From contig JBBDMW010000075.1 in NCBI GenBank assembly GCA_040878005.1, forward strand, positions 1 through 64,000: a stretch of DNA of 64,000 bases, read 5' to 3'. The notes under the pieces were generated by a model. That model saw only the letters and a program-made list of their open reading frames with translations, did not search any database and was not told the origin of the DNA. The translations under genes and the position numbers were made by a program. This stretch comes from JBBDMW01 sp040878005. Its GTDB lineage: Bacteria > Chloroflexota > Dehalococcoidia > Lucifugimonadales > Lucifugimonadaceae. Positions 54,178-63,755 of the stretch are shown here, piece by piece; position 1 is the first letter of the stretch, and the number at the start of each line of letters is the position of its first letter.

Positions 54178-55857
54178 TTATCCGTGAGATCCCAGTTTTC
54201 GGCTGATGGCGGCTTCTGCCACCGGGCTTATCACCTGGTCTATCTCCACGTTCACCACCGCGGGCTTGCCTGAGCCAAACGCACGCGTGAGGGCGGGTTC
54301 AAGCTCAGCGGCCTTCGTGACGTGCTCACCGTGTGCGCCGAGGCCCTGTGCCATGAGGTCATAACGAGTGGGCAGCAGGTCCGTCCAGACCGGGCGCCCG
54401 TACAGGCCCTTCTGGATCTGCCAGTCAATGCCCCAGATGCTGTTGTTGCCCAGCACAGTAACGACCGGGAGGTTGTGGCGGATCATGGTGTCAATCTCCA
54501 TGCCGTTGAAGCCAAACGAGCCATCGCCCACCAGCAGGACCACACGCTTGTCTGGATACGCAACCTGTGCGCCCATGGCGTACGGCAGGCCAGTGCCGAT
54601 CATCCCGAAGCTGCTTACATACAGCCAGCGGTAAGGCGTTTCCTGCTTGATGGAGGCCCTGAAGAAGTGACAGTAGTCGCCGCCGTCGAACGCCAGCGCC
54701 GTGTCACGGTCTATGAACTTCTGGAGGGTCTGGCTGACGAACATCGGGTGTATGGGGTCTTTTTCAACCGCGAGCTCCGCCAGTTCTTCCTGGTGAGCGT
54801 TGTAGGTGTCTCGCAGTGACTTCACCCAGTCTGTGCGTTCAGCCCAGTTCTTCTTCTTCGCAGCGTCTGCAAGCTGTGTGATCACCGGGCCCACATCACC
54901 GAGGATGCCGACCTCGGTGCTCCGCGCCCGTCCAATTTCGGCCGCCGAGGGGTCAACAAGTATCAGCTTTGCACCTGGGGCGAAGGGCGGGCTGCCGCCA
55001 AATCCGACCATGTAATCCAGCTTGCGGCCCAACAACAACACGACGTCAGCCTCGTTGATCCGCTGTGCCGCCTTGCTTAGCGGCAGGTAACCAAAGCCCA
55101 TGCTGTACTCATGGGAGTCAGGGACCAAGGCGCGGGCAGAGTCTTCCGTGAAAACAGGAATCCTGGTTGTCTCAACCAGCCGCTGAAGGTCCTCGGGAGA
55201 AGCGGTCGAACCGGCGGACGCTCCAGCCATGATCACCGGCCGTTCAGCGACGCCCAGCAGCTCCACGGCCCGTTCCACCTGCGCCGGGTCGCCGAGAACT
55301 GCGCGCGGCACGCTGTACTCACTGGGCATGTAACGTTCTGCGGCCTGTTCGTCTACCTCCGCTGACTGGAAGTCATGCGGGATGGTCAGGTGCACCGGGC
55401 CCCTACGGCCGCTCATGGCCGTACGGAACGCCAGCGCTACATATTCCGGGATGCGCTCAGGACTGGGTACCTGCCATGCCCCCTTGGTGACCGGCTTTGC
55501 CACACCCACCTGGTCGAACTCCTGCATGGCACCACGGCCAAGGTTTGGCGAGTCAGCGGCGCCGGCCACGTTGATAATCGGGGCCTCCGAGTGCATGGCG
55601 TTCGCGAGGGCCGGAATGGTGTTTGCATGTCCGGGAGTGGTCGATAACACCACACCCGCCCGCCGAAGCAGGCGTGAGTAGGCGTCTGCCATATGCGCGG
55701 CACCCTGCTCATGACGGGTGTCAATCATGCGAAACGGCTCATCAACCATCACGTCCAGCAGGTGAAGGATATGGTCCCCGGCGATGCCGAAGACCGTATC
55801 GACGCCCTCCGCCTGGAGTGCCCTGGTGAAAAGGTGGCTGCCGGTGGTCTTCCCCAT
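54178..55857 (-). CDS. Thiamine-diphosphate-dependent enzyme, acetolactate synthase-like
   Basis: A 559-residue three-domain ThDP enzyme. The catalytic Glu lies in IDTRHEQGAAHMADAYSR, and the ThDP/Mg motif starts VGDGSFGFNGMEIDT and continues to NNSIWG. A central domain with GRKLDYMVGFGG and LVDPSAAEIGR is ALS/oxalyl-CoA decarboxylase-like. The missing accessory regulatory gene and the context next to methylcitrate genes make a biosynthetic ALS less likely; decarboxylation of a 2-oxo acid is plausible. ATG start at 55857. The reaction is not determined from sequence. Confidence 0.85.
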   Translation of the reverse strand: MGKTTGSHLFTRALQAEGVDTVFGIAGDHILHLLDVMVDEPFRMIDTRHEQGAAHMADAYSRLLRRAGVVLSTTPGHANTIPALANAMHSEAPIINVAGAADSPNLGRGAMQEFDQVGVAKPVTKGAWQVPSPERIPEYVALAFRTAMSGRRGPVHLTIPHDFQSAEVDEQAAERYMPSEYSVPRAVLGDPAQVERAVELLGVAERPVIMAGASAGSTASPEDLQRLVETTRIPVFTEDSARALVPDSHEYSMGFGYLPLSKAAQRINEADVVLLLGRKLDYMVGFGGSPPFAPGAKLILVDPSAAEIGRARSTEVGILGDVGPVITQLADAAKKKNWAERTDWVKSLRDTYNAHQEELAELAVEKDPIHPMFVSQTLQKFIDRDTALAFDGGDYCHFFRASIKQETPYRWLYVSSFGMIGTGLPYAMGAQVAYPDKRVVLLVGDGSFGFNGMEIDTMIRHNLPVVTVLGNNSIWGIDWQIQKGLYGRPVWTDLLPTRYDLMAQGLGAHGEHVTKAAELEPALTRAFGSGKPAVVNVEIDQVISPVAEAAISRKLGSHG

Positions 55858-56090
55858 AGTCTCCTGACCATTTCGACGGCCGCACCAAGGCGGCCGGTAG
55901 ATACATCGTGTTTACAAGTCGTTGCAACCAGCGCCGCCAGGCACCGGACCCGGCTCGGCCCAAACTGATCTGCAGGAATGGGCCGGACCGCACGTGAGAA
56001 TAGCACAGGGGGGCGTTCTATTCGTAGAAATTACGGGCCGGACAACTGGCCCAACACCCAGGTCCAGCAGGCATCGATAAGATGCGCTGC

Positions 56091-57539
56091 CTATTCCGAC
56101 ATCACGGGTTCCACGAACAAGTTCAAGAGCGCATCGACGGCCATGGAGTCTATCTGTGAACCACCAAGGCAGACATCAAATACCTGGCTTGCCCGATCAC
56201 CCTGGAATCTGGATTCCACGTTGGCCCTGAACTTGTCGATCAGCCTGGGCACAGCCTCTTCACGCCTGCGGCGGTGCCCCAGCGGATACTCCACGGCAAT
56301 TTTGTCAGTCGATGAGCCATCCCTGAAATGAACCTGCACAGCGTTGGCTATGGACCGCTTTTCAGGATCCAGGTACTCCTGGGTGTAACGCGGATCTTCA
56401 ATGACGCGCATCTTGGCCCTGAGCGCATCTATGCGTGGGTCTGAAGCTGCGTCGTCCTCGTAGTCATCAGCATTGAGGCCGCCCTTAATGAGGGGCACGG
56501 CCACCATGTACTGGATGCAATGGTCACGATCAGCCGGATTGTGCAGCGGGCCGGTCTTGTCGATGATCCGGATTGCCGGTTGTTGCGTTGTAATCGTGAT
56601 GCTCTCGATGTCGTCCAGGCGGTTATTCACCTGCTCATGCAACTGGATGGCAGCCTCTACAGCCGTCTGGGCGTGGAACTCTGCCGGATACGAAATCTTG
56701 AACAGCACATTCTCCATGACGTATGACCCGAACGGGCGGCCGAGGCGGATTGTCTGACCACCGAGCCATGAGTCCTGGAAGCCCCAGCCTTCGGCGGTGA
56801 GCGCAGTGGGATAGCCCATCTCACCAGTCATGGCCATCTGCGCCAACCGGACGCCACGGCTCGTGGCATCGCCAGCGGCCCACGATTTGCGGGAACCGGT
56901 ATTCGGCGCGTGGCGATACGTTCGGAGGGTCGCTTCCAGCCACGCATTCGACACAGCGTTGAAGACCTGTTCTCTTGAGCCGCCAAGCATACGCGTGGTC
57001 ACAGCGGCAGATGCCACCTTCACCAATAGCACGTGGTCAATGCCGTGGCGGTTGAAGCTGTTCTCCAGCGCCAGCACACCCTGGATTTCATATGCCTTGA
57101 TGGCGGCCGACAGCACATCCCACACGGTCCACGGAGGCTCGCCGGGGCCGGAGCGTGCCTGCGTCAGGTAATCGGCCACTGCCAGGATTGCGCCGAAGTT
57201 GTCTGAGGGGTGGCCCCATTCCGCAGCCAGCCAAGTGTCGTTGTAGTCCAGCCAGCGGATGGCAGTTCCAATATCAAATGCTGCCTTCACCGGGTCCATT
57301 GCAAAGGCGGTGCCAGGCACCCGAGCGCCGTTGGGGGTAACCATACCGGGCACTGCTGGGCCCAGCAGCTTGGTGCATGCCGGGTAGTTCAGGGCAAGCA
57401 GGGCGCAGCCAAGCGAGTCCAGAAGGCACAGTCGGGCTGTATCGAATGCTTCGTCGCCTCCTACATCAGGCCCAACAACATAATCCGCTATGTCGGCCAG
57501 TACGGAATCAGGTTGGGGCCGAGTATTCTGTGTTTGCAT
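56091..57539 (-). CDS. prpD: MmgE/PrpD-family 2-methylcitrate dehydratase
   Basis: A 482-residue PrpD-fold protein. Matching runs are [19 protein letters not shown], the [21 protein letters not shown] active-site region, [20 protein letters not shown] and [18 protein letters not shown]. It would dehydrate 2-methylcitrate in propionyl-CoA oxidation. ATG at 57539 follows an adjacent TTG. It lies 143 bp downstream of prpC on the same strand, so it is probably in the prp operon. Confidence 0.9.
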   Translation of the reverse strand: MQTQNTRPQPDSVLADIADYVVGPDVGGDEAFDTARLCLLDSLGCALLALNYPACTKLLGPAVPGMVTPNGARVPGTAFAMDPVKAAFDIGTAIRWLDYNDTWLAAEWGHPSDNFGAILAVADYLTQARSGPGEPPWTVWDVLSAAIKAYEIQGVLALENSFNRHGIDHVLLVKVASAAVTTRMLGGSREQVFNAVSNAWLEATLRTYRHAPNTGSRKSWAAGDATSRGVRLAQMAMTGEMGYPTALTAEGWGFQDSWLGGQTIRLGRPFGSYVMENVLFKISYPAEFHAQTAVEAAIQLHEQVNNRLDDIESITITTQQPAIRIIDKTGPLHNPADRDHCIQYMVAVPLIKGGLNADDYEDDAASDPRIDALRAKMRVIEDPRYTQEYLDPEKRSIANAVQVHFRDGSSTDKIAVEYPLGHRRRREEAVPRLIDKFRANVESRFQGDRASQVFDVCLGGSQIDSMAVDALLNLFVEPVMSE

Positions 57540-57685
57540 CAAGCCATCTTAAATCCATTACCGGCCCGGCCGTTCAACTGGGTCGCCCTGTTGAAGTCAA
57601 CAGACGATGCCGCCACCCTTACGGCACGCCGGACTCAACATCTGAAAAAGGCGCACCATTCGACTCGGCAATCGCCAATAGGCGG

Positions 57686-58798
57686 CTATCCGCGCTTTTC
57701 GATGGGCACAAACTCCTGTGGCTCCGGTCCGATGTATTCTGCCACAGGCCGAATAAGACGGTTGTCTGCACGCTGCTCCATGACATGCGCGCCCCAGCCA
57801 GAGGTGCGGGCAATGACAAAGATCGGCGTGAACATCGATGTTGGGATGCCACACAGGTTGTACGTGGTGGCAGCGTAGAAGTCCAGGTTCGGAAACAGGC
57901 CCTTCTCCCGCATCATTACCTGCTCAATGCGCTCTGACACGTTGTAGTACAACTTGTTGCCGGTGTGCTCCGACAGCCGCCTGGCCCACTCTTTCACCAC
58001 GTCCGAACGCGGGTCGCCACTCTTGTAGACGCGGTGGCCGAATCCCATGACCAGGCGCTTTGCCTCCAGCATGTGCAGCAGTGCCTTTTCCGCGGCAGAA
58101 GGGGATTCGAACTGCGAAATGAGTTCCATGGCCGCCTCGTTCGCTCCCCCGTGGAGCGGTCCGCGCAGCGCGCCGATGGCCGCAGTGATGGCGGAGTAGA
58201 CATCCGCCATGGTGCTGGTGACCACGCGAGCGGTGAACGTAGATGCGTTGAACTCGTGCTCGGCGTAGAGAATCAGCGAGACGTCCAATGCACGCTTTTT
58301 CATGTCATCAGGAGCGCTGCCCGTGAGCAACCTCAAGAAGTGACCCGCCACTGAATCCTCATCTGAGTCGGTCTCGATTCGCTCGCCGCGCTGGTGGAAG
58401 CGGTACCAGTAGACGAGCATGGAACCGAATGAAGCGATCAGGCGGTCTGCAATGGCAGGTGGGTTGCGGCCGCCTTCCTTCTCAGGCTCCAGTGTGCCCA
58501 GCATGGAGCAGCCGGTTCGCATCACGTCCATGGGGTGTGCACTGCCTGGGATTTGCTCAAGGGCGTTCTTCAGGGGATCAGGCAGCGTTCGCAATTTTGC
58601 CAATCGCGCCCTGTAGGCCTCAAGTTGCGAGGCAGTGGGCAGACGGCTGTAGATCAGCAGGTGAGCCACTTCTTCAAACGTGGCGTGCTCAGCCAGGTCT
58701 GTGATGGAGTATCCACGGTAGGTGAGGCCGACTCCGGCCTGGCCAACCGTGGAGATCGCAGTGCGTCCTGCCGAGACACCTTCGAGACCGGTAGTCAT
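57686..58798 (-). CDS. prpC: 2-methylcitrate synthase / citrate synthase
   Basis: A 370-residue citrate synthase-family enzyme of the short type. It opens [20 protein letters not shown]; the catalytic His residues lie in [16 protein letters not shown] and [13 protein letters not shown], and the Asp is in [31 protein letters not shown] closes it. The prpB-prpC-prpD setting favours propionyl-CoA plus oxaloacetate as substrates over acetyl-CoA, though the two activities often overlap. ATG start overlaps prpB by four bases. Confidence 0.9.
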   Translation of the reverse strand: MTTGLEGVSAGRTAISTVGQAGVGLTYRGYSITDLAEHATFEEVAHLLIYSRLPTASQLEAYRARLAKLRTLPDPLKNALEQIPGSAHPMDVMRTGCSMLGTLEPEKEGGRNPPAIADRLIASFGSMLVYWYRFHQRGERIETDSDEDSVAGHFLRLLTGSAPDDMKKRALDVSLILYAEHEFNASTFTARVVTSTMADVYSAITAAIGALRGPLHGGANEAAMELISQFESPSAAEKALLHMLEAKRLVMGFGHRVYKSGDPRSDVVKEWARRLSEHTGNKLYYNVSERIEQVMMREKGLFPNLDFYAATTYNLCGIPTSMFTPIFVIARTSGWGAHVMEQRADNRLIRPVAEYIGPEPQEFVPIEKRG

Positions 58799-59694
58799 AT
58801 CTCAGAATCCTCTTCCCGGTGCGAAAACAGTTCGTCCAGCTTACGCTCATAGCTGTGATAGTCGAGAAGCTCGTACAACTCGTCCCTGGTTTGCATGGAG
58901 TCCACGAGATTCCGCTGCGTACCCTCCCTGCGTATGGTGTGGTACACGTTCATGGCAGCCTGGTTCATCGCACGGAAGGCAGACAGCGGGTATAAGGCAA
59001 TGTCCACGCCTGCCTCCTGCATCTCAGCCAGGCTGAACAGGGGCGTCTTGCCGAACTCGGTGAGGTTGGCAAGCACCGGCACCCCGGCTGCGTCTGAAAA
59101 CCGCCGGTAGTCTTCAAGCCGGGTCACGGCCTCTGCGAAGATCATATCCGCGCCAGCGTCCCGATAGGCGACTGCACGTTCGACCGCGGCATCGAGTCCT
59201 TCAACAGCCACGGCGTCTATACGGGCCATCACCACGAAATCATCATAGGGCTTGGCATCCGTCGCCGCCTTGAGCCGGTCCTCCATCTCATTAACCGGTA
59301 CGACCTGTTTGCCTGGCCGGTGACCGCAGCGCTTCGCCTGCACCTGGTCTTCGATGTGCACCCCTGCAGCCCCTGCCCGAGCCATTTCACGGATGGTACG
59401 GCCTATCATGAACGCGGCTCCCCATCCCGTGTCGGCGTCCACCAGGAGCGGGAGATCCGTGGCAGCAGTGATCCTACGCACGTCCTCCAGGACGTTGTCC
59501 AGGGTCGTTATGCCCAGGTCCGGCAACCCGTATGAGGCCGTCGCCACTCCACTGCCAGACAGGTACAAGGCCCTGAACCCGGCATGTTCCGCCATGACGG
59601 CGGCATAAGCGTTTATCACGCCCACAAGCTGGAGCGGCTTCTCCGCCGCCACTGCTCGCCGGAATCGCCTGCCAGGCAGTTCGATGTCAGTCAC
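58795..59694 (-). CDS. prpB: 2-methylisocitrate lyase
   Basis: A 299-residue isocitrate lyase/PEP mutase-family enzyme. The catalytic Cys is in [14 protein letters not shown]; metal and substrate sites include [18 protein letters not shown] and GVHIEDQ. It splits 2-methylisocitrate into pyruvate and succinate, the last step of the methylcitrate cycle. The start is GTG at 59694. It is the first gene of prpB-prpC-prpD. The KRCGH signature, together with context, separates it from isocitrate lyase proper and from carboxyphosphonoenolpyruvate mutases. Confidence 0.92.
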   Translation of the reverse strand: MTDIELPGRRFRRAVAAEKPLQLVGVINAYAAVMAEHAGFRALYLSGSGVATASYGLPDLGITTLDNVLEDVRRITAATDLPLLVDADTGWGAAFMIGRTIREMARAGAAGVHIEDQVQAKRCGHRPGKQVVPVNEMEDRLKAATDAKPYDDFVVMARIDAVAVEGLDAAVERAVAYRDAGADMIFAEAVTRLEDYRRFSDAAGVPVLANLTEFGKTPLFSLAEMQEAGVDIALYPLSAFRAMNQAAMNVYHTIRREGTQRNLVDSMQTRDELYELLDYHSYERKLDELFSHREEDSEI

Positions 59695-59853
59695 TCGTAT
59701 ACCAGTTCGCTTGTTGAATTTGGTTCGGTGAGTTTCGCATATATGGCCCGACAGTGAGAGGGGATGCAGTGGCCGAGATGGGTTTCAATCCCTCTACAAC
59801 TCATAGGCCGCTGCCCGTGAAGTCGGCGGAGTCGCCGGCTCATGATTGCGATG

Positions 59854-60711
59854 CTAGTTGACCAGTTCACTGACGCCGTTGAACACCATTACGGGGGTCA
59901 TGACCAACAGTACTATGCCTATGACCACGCGCAGCTGGCTGGCATTGAGTCTTCCGGTGAACAATGATCCTATGAAGTTGCCGGTCATGGAGGCCCCGCC
60001 CATGATTCCCAGCAGCATCCAATCGATGTTGCCATTGATGAAATGCCCTGCAAAACCGAACAGGCCTGCCAGTATGCCTATCATGATATTTGTGCCTATG
60101 GCGTGCGCCGGGTCCATCTTCAACACGTTTATCAACGCAGGCATTCGCACTGTGCCGAGCACAGCGCCGGCCGCGCCGCCGACAACCCCTATGACCCCGC
60201 CTATGCTCATCTGGACCGCTGACTCACGACTGGCAAACCTGAATGGCGATGCCTCTGGCTGCTGAGGGCCATCCTTCGGATACTTCACAATCCGTCGACG
60301 TCCCTTCAATGCGGCCAACAGTATGTTCAGGGCTGACCAGCCCAGGAAAAATGCGACAAGGAAAAACAATAGCCAGACCGGGGCCAGGTGAGCGAACCGG
60401 CCTCCAATGAAGGCTCCGGCTATAGCAGGCAAACCAAATAGCAGCGCCACACGCATGACAACTCGCCTGGCCCGGGCGTGGGCCCATAGTGCCGCGATCG
60501 AGCCAAGGACTGTGAGGCCCAGGTTGGTTCCTGCGGCGACGAGGGGGTTGATCCCCACCGCCAGCATGACCGGCAGAGTCACGATCCCAAGAGTCATGCC
60601 CACCAGGCCCGCGAGGAGCCCGACGCAGAGGGCAACCAGGCCGAGCAGCATCACCATTTGGGTGGACACATCGGCTCCGCCGGAGGTCATTATGAGTGGC
60701 AGGTCGCTCAC
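59854..60711 (-). CDS. TauE/SafE-family sulfite/organic-acid exporter
   Basis: A 285-residue membrane protein with about eight hydrophobic segments in two repeated halves. Each half has a glycine-rich entry: VGLLAGLVGMTLGIVTLPVM and IGGVIGVVGGAAGAVLGTVR. These are the family's repeat features. Substrates of relatives include sulfite, sulfoacetate and taurine; none can be assigned here. A cytosolic loop (~145-165) is charged. The start is GTG at 60711, ATG at 60690 being possible. The transcript leader has two stem-loops. Confidence 0.85.
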   Translation of the reverse strand: MSDLPLIMTSGGADVSTQMVMLLGLVALCVGLLAGLVGMTLGIVTLPVMLAVGINPLVAAGTNLGLTVLGSIAALWAHARARRVVMRVALLFGLPAIAGAFIGGRFAHLAPVWLLFFLVAFFLGWSALNILLAALKGRRRIVKYPKDGPQQPEASPFRFASRESAVQMSIGGVIGVVGGAAGAVLGTVRMPALINVLKMDPAHAIGTNIMIGILAGLFGFAGHFINGNIDWMLLGIMGGASMTGNFIGSLFTGRLNASQLRVVIGIVLLVMTPVMVFNGVSELVN

Positions 60712-61057
60712 GCTGCCCGCCCGGCCGGAAGTGAATCAACCGCGCCTGCGACGACAGGCTGCGGGCATACAGGTTCGGGGTTCGGAACCGTACTGAAGAC
60801 GGTTACTCCGAACCCCGGCGTACAGGGGCAACAGCCCTCACACTCGGCCTCACACGCCGAGTCTTCAGACCCGGGAGCTTCCTGGTTTCGTGTTGAGGTA
60901 TTTGCTGACTGTTCAGACAAGGGATGCGTACCGGTGTACCTGGGTGGACTGGTTGTGTACCGCTAACTTACATCAGGAGCGGGGCGTGTCAGGATAGCCA
61001 ACATGCATGGTTTTCCTGTGACTTGAGTCACTGCCCTGCCTTGTGAAGTCCACCGGG
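60712..61057. other. Intergenic region with two stem-loops
   Basis: A 346-bp gap between a DHDPS-family gene and the TauE gene (both minus). It holds two inverted repeats (60777-60862). A 70-codon Cys-rich open frame on the minus strand touches the TauE start, but has no ribosome-binding site and is judged not coding. Confidence 0.5.
60777..60862. repeat. Two adjacent stem-loops upstream of tauE
   Basis: GGGGTTCGG (60777-60785) pairs with CCGAACCCC (60808-60816), extended by an inner AACCGT/ACGGTT stem. A second stem ACTCGGC-CTCACAC-GCCGAGT is at 60842-60862. They could end the upstream transcript or control the transporter gene. Confidence 0.55.
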
Positions 61058-61960
61058 CTATGCGGCAGTCAGCCCCAGTTCTTCCAGCTGCTGGTCAATT
61101 TCTTTGAGGTGTGTGTCATCCGGTTCCAGGGCCGGGTGTCGCGCGTATACGGAGCCTTTACTGAAAACCCCTCGACGCATCATGATGTACTTGTAAATCC
61201 AGTTCGCCAGCCCCTGGCCCTGGTTCAGCGTCCGTATGAGCGCCGCGTGCCTGTTGAACTCACCGCGGGCCTCCGATTCTTTGCCCGCCTGCCAGAGATC
61301 CCACACCCGGACGAACATATCCGGCAAGGTTGAGCCCGGCATTGTGCCCACCGATCCCCGCTTAAACTCTTCCAGGACAAAACCGCCGCCCGCTCCGCCG
61401 AATATCACCAGTCCGGAGCCTTTTGCCAGCCTCGCCGTCTCCGCGGTCCGCGGCACGGTAGGAGGAGTCTCCACCTTGATGTAGCACAGGTTCTCGTGCC
61501 GCCTGGCACATTCAGCTGCCATGCCGGGAGGAACAGGGGCTGTGCCCTGGTCCTGCAGGAAAATCGGAATGCTTACGGCCTCCGCTATACGACCAAAGTA
61601 CTCAACGTTTTCAGATGACACAGTGGGGATGAAAGAGGTCGGGCGGATCATCAGCGCGTCCGCGCCCAACTCTTCTGCACGCTTTGAGTAGTGGATCGCC
61701 ACATCAGTGCCCTCAGCGCCGCTGTTCATCACAACCTTCACACGGCCGCCCGCACGCTCCACCACCGTCTTGAGCACCAGGTCCCGCTCCGCTTCGGCGT
61801 ACTTGTACACCTCGCTCGCCACAGCGATGCCGACCCCATGCACGCCCGTGTCCACCATCCAGTCAACCTGCCGTTCAAGATCCTCGACCACGATTCGGCC
61901 CTTCGCATCGAACGGGGTCGAGAGGATCGGGTAGACACCCTTCATCGTGCGGTCTGGCAT
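61058..61960 (-). CDS. DHDPS/N-acetylneuraminate lyase-family aldolase
   Basis: A 300-residue class I aldolase-fold protein. It opens MKGVYPILSTPFDAKGRI; the Schiff-base Lys is in NLCYIKVETPPTVPRTAE, and GVGIAVASEVYKYAEAERD matches the usual GTTGE region loosely. The tyrosine normally found in the PYY motif is not evident: the equivalent stretch reads RPTSFIPTVS. It therefore is unlikely to be DapA and probably handles another 2-oxo acid. AGGAG lies upstream of the ATG. It follows the decarboxylase beta-subunit gene. Confidence 0.85.
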   Translation of the reverse strand: MPDRTMKGVYPILSTPFDAKGRIVVEDLERQVDWMVDTGVHGVGIAVASEVYKYAEAERDLVLKTVVERAGGRVKVVMNSGAEGTDVAIHYSKRAEELGADALMIRPTSFIPTVSSENVEYFGRIAEAVSIPIFLQDQGTAPVPPGMAAECARRHENLCYIKVETPPTVPRTAETARLAKGSGLVIFGGAGGGFVLEEFKRGSVGTMPGSTLPDMFVRVWDLWQAGKESEARGEFNRHAALIRTLNQGQGLANWIYKYIMMRRGVFSKGSVYARHPALEPDDTHLKEIDQQLEELGLTAA

Positions 61961-62090
61961 TCTCAGTCTCTCCTTATGAAATCAACGGGGCCGGCTTGTG
62001 AACTACGGGCAGCCAGCGGATTTTCTACCAACTGGCGGACGAGCGCAAACCACGACGAACGCCGTAGCAGATGTTCGCCAAGCAACGCAC

Positions 62091-63296
62091 TCAGTTGCCG
62101 ACCAACGCCGGCACCAGTGCAAGCAGCACACCGGCCACCGTGGCGGTTCCTATCACTCCGGCGACGTTCGGCCCCATGGCGTGCATTAGAAGGAAATTCT
62201 CCGGGTCTTCCTTCTGGGCCATGTCCTGCACCACGCGGGCCGCCATGGGCACGGCAGAAACCCCTGCCGCACCGATCATGGGATTGATAGTCCCGCCGGA
62301 GAACACGTTCATGAGTTTCGCCAGCAAAATCCCTGCAACGGTGGCGGTCATGAATGCGAACAGGCCAAGGAAGAATATGGCTATCGTCTCGGTTTGAAGA
62401 AACACCGATCCCGGCATGGTCGCACCTACGGACAGGCCCAGGATGATTATGACTATGTTCATCAGTTCGTTCTGGGCCGTATTGGAGAGGCGCTCCACCA
62501 CCCCCGATTCCTTGAGAAGGTTGCCGAACATCATGATGGCGATGAGCGGGGAGGCCTTGGGCACAAGAACGCTCACCACGATGGTGGTGACAATTGGGAA
62601 CAGGATCTTGGTTCGGCGGGAAACAGGACGCATTGCATACGGCATCCTGATCAGCCGTTCCTTTTTCGTTGTCAACAGCTTTATGAGGGGCGGCTGGATG
62701 ATGGGCACCAACGCCATATATGAGTAGGCCGCCACCGCTGTTGCACCAACTATGTCCCGTACCCCCACATCCGGCAGGGCCTGGCCAATCTCCCGCATCC
62801 GAGTGGAAATAAATATGGTGGTCGGCCCATCTGCCCCGCCGATGATCCCAATCGAAGCCGCTTCCAGCAGCCCGAAGTCGAACACGCCGGTCATGCCAAG
62901 CAGCAGAGCGCCTATAAGAGCCATGAACACACCCGCCTGCGCGCCGGCTCCGAGGAGAATGGTCTTCGGGTTGGACAACATGGGAGCAAAGTCCGTCAAT
63001 GCTCCCAGGCCAAGGAAGATAAGCAGGGGTATCAGGTCCGTGGTCAGGCCAAAGTCCTGGAACACCCTCAGGAACCCGGGAGGCTCGCCTTCGCCTCCCA
63101 CACGGATCAACTCTCCAAGGGGAAGGTTTGCCATCAGGATGCCGGAAGCGATGGGCACAAGGAGCAATGGCTCCTTTTTCTTCGCAATGCCCATGTAGAG
63201 CAATGCCCCGGCAATGAACCACATCGCAATCATGCGCGGGTCCTCGCCAAGGGCGACGATCCCTTCCCATATAGCGCTGATACCGGTGTCACCCAA
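62091..63296 (-). CDS. Na+-translocating decarboxylase beta subunit (OadB/MmdB/GcdB type)
   Basis: A 401-residue membrane protein with about nine or ten helices. The Na+-pathway Asp is in IGIIGGADGPTTIFIST; GLGALTDFAPMLSNPKT and NPMIGAAGVSAVPMAARVV are the other conserved loops, the last carrying the conserved Asn and Ser. It decarboxylates carboxybiotin on the carrier subunit and pumps Na+ out. TTG start, six bases after the biotin-carrier stop. Whether the acid is oxaloacetate, methylmalonyl-CoA or glutaconyl-CoA depends on the alpha subunit, which is outside the window. Confidence 0.92.
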   Translation of the reverse strand: MGDTGISAIWEGIVALGEDPRMIAMWFIAGALLYMGIAKKKEPLLLVPIASGILMANLPLGELIRVGGEGEPPGFLRVFQDFGLTTDLIPLLIFLGLGALTDFAPMLSNPKTILLGAGAQAGVFMALIGALLLGMTGVFDFGLLEAASIGIIGGADGPTTIFISTRMREIGQALPDVGVRDIVGATAVAAYSYMALVPIIQPPLIKLLTTKKERLIRMPYAMRPVSRRTKILFPIVTTIVVSVLVPKASPLIAIMMFGNLLKESGVVERLSNTAQNELMNIVIIILGLSVGATMPGSVFLQTETIAIFFLGLFAFMTATVAGILLAKLMNVFSGGTINPMIGAAGVSAVPMAARVVQDMAQKEDPENFLLMHAMGPNVAGVIGTATVAGVLLALVPALVGN

Positions 63297-63302
63297 CTTT
63301 GG

Positions 63303-63755
63303 CTACCCCAGTTCTATCAGCGTCTGTCCGTGCTGGACCGTCGCGCCAACGGACACGTGAACGGCAGAAACCACGCCGTCTGACGTGGCGGCCACTGTCT
63401 GCTCCATCTTCATGGACTCCATGACAAGCACCGCCTGGCCCCGATGCACAGCATCGCCCGCCTGCACATTTACCGCCAGCACCCGGCCGGGCATCATGGC
63501 CCTGATCACGTTTCCACCGGTTGCGGGCACTGACGGACGTGGCGGTGCGCTTGGCCTCCGGGGCTCTGCTGGTCGCCTGGTAGACGGTGCCTTGGGACGT
63601 GGAGAGGGTTGGGCAGCCCCAGTCTCACCATCAGGCAGATCGACTTCGTACTCAACGCCGTCAACGATCACTGTCACAGGAGAGGCGGAGAGATCCCCCA
63701 CCTCCACATCGTATGACTGGCCTTTTACTGTTATCCGGTATCGCCTGGGGCTCAC
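63303..63755 (-). CDS. Biotin carboxyl carrier subunit
   Basis: A 150-residue protein. The N-terminal ~45 residues form a small beta domain, residues ~46-78 a Pro/Ala/Arg-rich flexible linker, and ~80-150 a biotinyl domain. The biotin site is Lys116 in VLVMESMKMEQTVA. It carries the carboxyl group from the carboxyltransferase to the membrane beta subunit. GTG start overlaps the upstream gamma-subunit stop (GTGA). The separate carrier resembles MmdC/GcdC arrangements. Confidence 0.92.
   Translation of the reverse strand: MSPRRYRITVKGQSYDVEVGDLSASPVTVIVDGVEYEVDLPDGETGAAQPSPRPKAPSTRRPAEPRRPSAPPRPSVPATGGNVIRAMMPGRVLAVNVQAGDAVHRGQAVLVMESMKMEQTVAATSDGVVSAVHVSVGATVQHGQTLIELG

Noticed and set aside
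60708..60920. A 70-codon Cys-rich ORF on the minus strand whose stop overlaps the TauE start (GTGA)
   Set aside because: It begins with TTG without a ribosome-binding site, and its sequence is dictated by the two stem-loops it spans. The overlap is probably chance.
61963..63270. A 435-codon minus-strand ORF overlapping the decarboxylase beta subunit
   Set aside because: It is the shifted frame of the beta-subunit gene on the same strand, rich in Gly, Arg and His with no domain; high GC content explains the long open frame.
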